This document shows, piece by piece, positions 60,806-64,000 of a DNA stretch of 64,000 nt. Position numbers and translations under genes: made by a program. The DNA comes from Pseudomonadota bacterium (lineage in GTDB: Bacteria; Pseudomonadota; Gammaproteobacteria; Enterobacterales; Enterobacteriaceae), in assembly GCA_018261615.1 (NCBI GenBank), contig JAGTSE010000007.1:55906-119905 (forward strand). Direction: 5' to 3'. Each line of letters opens with the position of its first letter. Position 1 is the stretch's first letter. Below the pieces are notes generated by a model that was not told the DNA's origin, made no database searches, and was given only the letters and a program-made list of their open reading frames with translations.

Positions 60806-61000
60806 TTACGCATTCAGTTTGATGAGAAACTCTCAATCCACGCCATTTAACAGCGGGTTTCTATGAGCCATTCATCGGTTCATATAATGGCCCAGCGCCT
60901 CACAAAATCAGGAGTATCATGGCCTTTACCGCAAACCACGTCACCAGAGTACCTCAATGTGATCCTTTTACCAGGCCGCAGGAAGGCAACGAAAAATTAC
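60806..61000 (+). pseudogene. IS21-type istA transposase fragment
   Basis: The frame reads LRIQFDEKLSIHAI, a TAA stop at 60848, then a helix-turn-helix-like MSHSSVHIMAQRLTKSGVSWPLP and ILLPGRRKATKNYR. The pattern 'HTH, SGxSWPLP, LxxPGR' is typical of the N-terminus of IS21-family IstA proteins. An internal stop and lack of the catalytic domain show it is dead. Assignment is by pattern memory, without a search. Confidence 0.6.
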
Positions 61001-61073
61001 CGGAAACAAAAATATTGCCAGATGACTCATGGCGAGTCAGGCCCAGGACTCGTTACAATCGTGAGTTTAAGGA

Positions 61074-61140
61074 ATAACTCGTCAGACAATCGCTTACGCC
61101 CTGAACCAGTGGCCAGTACTGGCCTGCTACGCAGAAAATG
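61074..61140 (+). pseudogene. IS66-type transposase C-terminal scrap
   Basis: A short in-frame piece ([20 protein letters not shown]) resembles the conserved 'YALNQWPAL..Y..DG' region of IS66 TnpC. Only about 20 residues match before the frame passes into the cbtA-like remnant, so the call is tentative. Confidence 0.4.
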
Positions 61141-61145
61141 GCAAG

Positions 61146-61372
61146 GCTGACCCGACGCGGAAAGCATTGTCACACCCCACGCCCGTTGAAATCTGGCAAC
61201 AGTTACTCGCCTACCTGCTCGGGCATCATTATGGCCTTACGATTAACGACACACCATTTGGTAACGATCGTGTCATTCAGGAACACATTGACGCAGGTGT
61301 GCGACACCGTGAATTTTATCGTGGAAAAGTATGATCTGATGCGCACCGATCATCACGGTTTCAGCGCAGAAA
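61146..61372 (+). pseudogene. Frameshifted CbtA/YeeV-type toxin gene remnant
   Basis: One frame encodes [20 protein letters not shown], then [21 protein letters not shown]; a second frame resumes with [20 protein letters not shown], then FSA. Joined, these match the CbtA (YeeV) family, toxins of type IV toxin-antitoxin pairs that inhibit MreB and FtsZ. A deletion near 61297-61300 shifts the frame. The C-terminal part is missing where ybeM sequence begins. No intact cbeA antitoxin is present. Such genes are common on enterobacterial islands. Confidence 0.8.
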
Positions 61373-61561
61373 GCCGCCATCTAGCCTCTGCGCCGATTTT
61401 ACCGAAAGATAAGGGTCAGCATCATCCCGTGCCAGTAACGCTTCTGGCAGCACCAGCAGCGACGCCTGTTGCTGTGCCGCTTGCGCCATCAACTCGACGC
61501 AAGTTAATGCATTGGTTTTCCAGTCCGGTGTAACAGCAAACTGCCCTGCTGCAACAATCAT
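61371..61561 (-). pseudogene. ybeM: ybeM 5' fragment (N-terminal part)
   Basis: Starting at ATG 61561 behind GGAGGGG, the frame [18 protein letters not shown] matches the N-terminus of the YbeM amidase, including the catalytic glutamate in [11 protein letters not shown]. Similarity ends near residue 63 (DGGFL), where the cbtA-like remnant begins, and the frame stops at 61361. The remainder of the gene is at 51289-51711. About 50-60 central codons, which carry the catalytic lysine in this family, are lost. Confidence 0.9.
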
Positions 61562-61650
61562 CGTTTTCCCCTCCGCTATACCGCCATAGCCAGGAAGTGG
61601 TCACGGAGCTAAACTCGACACTCTAACAAATCAAATAGCAGGATTTCACG

Positions 61651-62034
61651 GTGTTACAACTTCTTTTAGCGGTATTTATCGGTGGCGGCACAGGCAGCGT
61701 TGCGCGCTGGATGCTCAGTATGAGGCTAAACCCGACGCATCAGATAATCCCCCTTGGCACGTTAACCGCCAACCTGGTGGGCGCATTTATTATTGGCATG
61801 GGGCTGGCGTGGTTCAACCGAATGACGCATATCGACCCTGTGTGGAAAGTGCTGCTTACCACCGGATTCTGTGGCGGGCTGACAACATTTTCCACCTTTT
61901 CGGCTGAAGTGGTGTTTTTGTTGCAGGAAGGTCGTGTCAGTTGGGCGTTGTTGAACGTAGCTGTTAACTTACTGGGATCGTTTGCGATGACTGCGCTGGC
62001 TTTCTGGCTCTTTTCAGCCGTTAATGCAAACTAA
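61651..62034 (+). CDS. crcB: Fluoride ion channel CrcB/FluC
   Basis: A small dual-topology fluoride exporter of 127 residues with four membrane helices. The conserved [10 protein letters not shown] (about 10-19), [12 protein letters not shown] (about 36-47) and the [13 protein letters not shown] pore motif (about 72-84) are intact. It starts at GTG 61651 with an AGGA ribosome site. No fluoride riboswitch is apparent upstream. A terminator shared with cspE follows. Confidence 0.96.
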   Translation: MLQLLLAVFIGGGTGSVARWMLSMRLNPTHQIIPLGTLTANLVGAFIIGMGLAWFNRMTHIDPVWKVLLTTGFCGGLTTFSTFSAEVVFLLQEGRVSWALLNVAVNLLGSFAMTALAFWLFSAVNAN

Positions 62035-62040
62035 AGACAT

Positions 62041-62068
62041 AAAAAAACCCGCTTTATCAGCGGGTTTT
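62041..62068. terminator. Bidirectional terminator between crcB and cspE
   Basis: CCCGC (62048-62052) pairs with GCGGG (62060-62064), with an A run before and a T run after, between convergent genes. Confidence 0.8.
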
Positions 62069-62092
62069 GGGATTCTTGCTTACGTAGCTGAA

Positions 62093-62302
62093 TTAAACAG
62101 GCATTACGTTTGCAGCAGAAGGGCCTTTGGCACCGTTAGTGATTTCAAACTCAACGCGCTGACCTTCGGCCAGAGTTTTGAAACCATTGCTCTGGATTGC
62201 AGAGAAGTGTACGAACACATCTTTGCTGCCATCTTCCGGAGTAATGAAACCGAATCCTTTGGATTCATTAAACCACTTAACGTTACCTTTAATCTTAGAC
62301 AT
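62093..62302 (-). CDS. cspE: Cold-shock-family RNA chaperone CspE
   Basis: A single cold-shock domain of 69 residues. RNP1 is KGFGFI (about 15-20) and RNP2 is VFVHFSA (about 29-35). The start is the ATG at 62302, preceded by AAGGTAA. In E. coli CspE is expressed at normal temperature, melts nucleic-acid hairpins and acts as an antiterminator. The C-terminus reads NVMPV instead of the E. coli NVIAL. A terminator-like hairpin lies just upstream. Confidence 0.95.
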   Translation of the reverse strand: MSKIKGNVKWFNESKGFGFITPEDGSKDVFVHFSAIQSNGFKTLAEGQRVEFEITNGAKGPSAANVMPV

Positions 62303-62319
62303 CAAAATTACCTTTACAT

Positions 62320-62344
62320 GAAAAACGACACAAATGCTGTGTCG
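62320..62344 (-). promoter_or_regulatory. Terminator-like hairpin in the cspE leader
   Basis: On the minus strand CGACACA, GCATT loop, TGTGTCG (62344-62326) is followed by TTTTT, ending 18 bp before the cspE start codon. It has the form of an intrinsic terminator inside the 5' leader. Confidence 0.65.
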
Positions 62345-62491
62345 GGTATCAGTACATCAATTGTAGCGACCTTTGTCCAGTCGTTATTCGCTAAAAAGTG
62401 ATAAATGTCGCGAAGTTTTGTTCTTTGCCGCTTTATTCCGCATTTTTTGTACTGTTCAGGAACTGTGCAGAGCATCATCCGCAGACAATAT

Positions 62492-63061
62492 TCAGAACTG
62501 AAAGCGCATCCACGCGAAGTAAACATTCCCGTTATTGTGAGTCCCTGGAATGTAGGTCATCTGGAACGTTGCCGGGCCATAGCCAATTGAAGCCAGCGGT
62601 AACAGCACCGGAATCGGAATGTAATTCCAGTTATCGCGCGCAGTTACGCCTACGGTGTAACCGAGTCCGAGATGGAAATTATCATCCGCCAGCGGTCGCC
62701 AGGTTTTCTCCCAGCCGTAGCCGCCAATCGGTTCCCATTTGTTAAACGAGTCTTTAAAGGCCATCAGGTACAAGCCGTGCCAGTTGCCTTTCTCATCCCA
62801 GCGCTCCTGACCAAACCCGGCGCCCCACGGACGTTCGTTATAATGGTCGGTTTTCTCCTTGTCATAGGCAAAACGCGCATGCCAGGTAATAGCCGGCACA
62901 TAGAGATCGTAATGCTCCGGCGCTTGCCAGGTTTGCTTTACGTTGTCGGTAAAATCAGAGATCCAGGACTGCTGAGCTGCGTGCGTCAGGGAAACCACCG
63001 AAAATTGACAAAATATAGTGAAGAGTATGAATTTTTTATTTTTGACAGACACCGTATGCAT
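62492..63061 (-). CDS. pagP: Lipid A palmitoyltransferase PagP
   Basis: An outer-membrane eight-stranded barrel enzyme transferring palmitate from phospholipid to lipid A. It has 189 residues: a signal peptide ending LTHAAQQ, the catalytic histidine region in [16 protein letters not shown], and a C-terminal MRFQF outer-membrane signature. Upstream on the minus strand the hexamers CGTTAA and TATTAA, five bases apart (63102-63118), could be a weak PhoP box; PhoP-PhoQ controls pagP in Salmonella. Confidence 0.95.
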   Translation of the reverse strand: MHTVSVKNKKFILFTIFCQFSVVSLTHAAQQSWISDFTDNVKQTWQAPEHYDLYVPAITWHARFAYDKEKTDHYNERPWGAGFGQERWDEKGNWHGLYLMAFKDSFNKWEPIGGYGWEKTWRPLADDNFHLGLGYTVGVTARDNWNYIPIPVLLPLASIGYGPATFQMTYIPGTHNNGNVYFAWMRFQF

Positions 63062-63221
63062 TCCGTTTTACATATTGACGTATAGTCTGTAGCAGACTAA
63101 CTTAATAAATCCTTAACGATATCAGATTAATTCTAAAAACATAACAAAAATTAATTATTGTGCTAATAGTTTCCAATTTAAACACAATATGTTACGCCGC
63201 AGCGATACGGCGCATAACCTC

Positions 63222-63729
63222 TTATCCGCTGCCATTGCCCCACATGATGGACAACAATCCCGCCATAATGGTCGCGACAATCATCACCTTCGGCCGCACG
63301 CGCAACAAGGCACCCTCATGAATTGCCCGAAGCAGCATCTTATTTCCTCCCTGCGGATCGCATTGACGATTTTTATCCAGCGCGGATTCAGATAGAGCAT
63401 CTGAATAACGCCAAACTCCGCCAATCAATGAAAAGGGTGATATTCCCATTATTAACAGGGCATCAGTGACGCATTTAAAGGTAATAAACAGCAAGACAAA
63501 GATAATCATTAACGTTACCGACAAGACGAGCTTCAGCCTCACCGTCGCACGGTTTTCACAATCTGCTCGATTTGCTGTGCCACGCACTCAATATCGGCAA
63601 TGTTATTACCGGTCGCCAGCATATCCAGGCGGTTACGGATTAGTGGTACACAGACATTCGCAATCCCCGGAACATTGATGGTTTTATCCAGCTCAGCAAC
63701 CAGTTTCTCCGGCGTCATTCCGGGGCGCC
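63222..63729 (-). pseudogene. cusA/silA-type RND copper/silver pump remnant
   Basis: The minus-strand frames read, in order, [19 protein letters not shown] with [16 protein letters not shown], then a stop, then LKLVLSVTLMIIFVLLFITF with LLIMGISPFSLIGGVW, and finally IHEGALLRVRPKVMIVATIM ending at a stop at 63222. Each block matches a segment of CusA/SilA inner-membrane pumps (full length over 1,000 residues) in the right order, but hundreds of residues between them are gone. It is a multiply deleted, dead gene. Intact cus or sil partners are not in the window. Confidence 0.85.
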
Positions 63730-63788
63730 ACTGGGTAACTATTTTTTATCATCTGGAATACAAAATTACCGTAACGAATTCACTCAAC

Positions 63789-63935
63789 TTAGAGTCTATC
63801 CCACCAGGCGTATATTGTTGCAGCCAGTTTGGACACGGACAGCGCGCAACAACCGGAGCGCACACGCAGTACGTGAGGATGATTCGCTTCGCTCGCCCTA
63901 AAGGCTGATGAATCCCCAGAAAAGGAGACAGGCAT
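63789..63935 (-). other. 48-codon frame within the dispersed repeat, doubtful gene
   Basis: An ATG at 63935 opens a 48-residue frame (MPVSFSGDSSAFRAS, ending LAATIYAWWDRL) covering repeat copy 2. Copy 1 at 51717 preserves the last ~24 codons of the same frame ([12 protein letters not shown]), with no own start. Small frames of this type tend to be carried by repeats and are probably not genes; no ribosome site is convincing. Confidence 0.35.
63792..63864. repeat. 73-bp dispersed repeat, copy 2
   Basis: Matches 51717-51789 at 69 of 73 positions in direct orientation; the differences are at repeat positions 4, 13, 14 and 70. Similarity ends at GAGCGCACA, while copy 2 continues with CGCAGTACGTGAGG, suggesting that copy 1 is the truncated one. 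Confidence 0.9.
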
Positions 63936-63995
63936 AGAGTTTTATGATCTACTGATTTTCGCCAAAAAATTCAATGAGATCACCCTATGCCTGTC
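63927..63995. repeat. 11-bp inverted repeat pair at the window end
   Basis: GACAGGCATAG (63927-63937) and CTATGCCTGTC (63985-63995) are perfect inverted copies 47 bp apart. They may be part of a small palindromic element or an insertion-sequence end that continues outside the window. Nothing else can be assigned in the last 65 bp. Confidence 0.5.
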
Positions 63996-64000
63996 CGTAA

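Larger units (their letters stand above)
51712..61371. mobile_element. Accessory island inserted in ybeM: fimbriae plus c-di-GMP module
   Basis: About 9.65 kb of DNA visibly richer in A+T than both flanks separates two pieces of ybeM. It contains eight co-oriented minus-strand genes (pilin, chaperone, usher, adhesin, second chaperone, PilZ, LuxR-type, EAL) and decayed mobile-element remnants at its right edge. No integrase or tRNA-type attachment repeat was found. The left edge coincides with a 73-bp repeat and the right edge with a broken cbtA-like gene. About 50-60 codons of ybeM are missing, so a simple transposition with short target duplication does not explain it; the mechanism is unknown. 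Confidence 0.85.

Noticed and set aside
60863..61150. A 95-codon plus-strand frame as a gene
   Set aside because: It is the continuation of the IS21-type istA remnant after an internal stop and lacks a ribosome site and downstream domains.
61562..61650. Possible fluoride riboswitch before crcB
   Set aside because: Only 89 bp are available and the conserved pseudoknot elements of the crcB motif are not visible.
62314..62526. A 70-codon minus-strand frame between cspE and pagP
   Set aside because: It covers the cspE leader and hairpin, has no ribosome site, and its product is unlike any known protein.

Overview
The window is a chromosomal segment of a member of the Enterobacteriaceae. Gene content and order match the kdp-pgm-fur-nag-asnB-glt-leuS-mrd-lip-crcB-pagP stretch of the Escherichia/Salmonella/Citrobacter/Enterobacter backbone, read here from kdpE towards pagP. 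A chitobiase gene beside the chitoporin gene, and cobD/cobC beside nadD, argue against E. coli K-12 and fit a Citrobacter- or Enterobacter-like organism. The genus is my inference; no marker gene settles it.

Backbone, positions 1-51.7 kb: the 3' part of kdpE, a half-size EamA-type permease, pgm and seqA (minus strand), ybfF, ybfE, fldA and uof-fur. A chitin/amino-sugar block follows: chb and chiP (minus), glnS (minus), nagE (minus) diverging from nagB-nagA-nagC-nagD, and asnB. It carries two NagC-like operators and a CRP site. Next come seven tRNA genes (Met-Leu-Gln-Gln-Met-Gln-Gln) in one array, an unrecognised membrane protein, ubiF (minus), miaB-ybeZ-ybeY-ybeX-lnt, and the glutamate/aspartate ABC operon gltI-(SroC)-gltJKL. 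Then ybeL (minus), leuS-lptE-holA-nadD, cobD (minus), cobC, the cell-shape operon rsfS-rlmH-mrdA-mrdB-rlpA with dacA, then ybeD, lipB, ybeF, lipA and tatE.

Accessory region, about 51.71-61.37 kb: the amidase gene ybeM is broken into a 3' piece (51289-51711) and a 5' piece (about 61371-61561) by roughly 9.65 kb of AT-rich DNA. About 50-60 ybeM codons, including the catalytic lysine region, are missing. The insert holds one fimbrial locus, all on the minus strand: major pilin, chaperone, usher, two-domain tip adhesin and a second chaperone. A three-gene c-di-GMP module follows: a PilZ protein, a LuxR-type regulator and an EAL-domain protein that keeps its catalytic residues. That trio matches the MrkH-MrkI-MrkJ logic of Klebsiella type 3 fimbriae but sits beside a different-looking chaperone-usher operon. 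This is the best candidate for a little-described system in the window. The far edge of the insert is a graveyard of an IS21-type istA fragment, an IS66-type fragment and a frameshifted CbtA/YeeV toxin gene.

Right end, 61.4-64 kb: crcB, cspE (minus, with a terminator-like leader hairpin) and pagP (minus). Then comes a heavily deleted cusA/silA-type RND pump pseudogene and a second copy of a 73-bp repeat whose first copy lies exactly at the ybeM break. This repeat probably marks the recombination or insertion history of the region.
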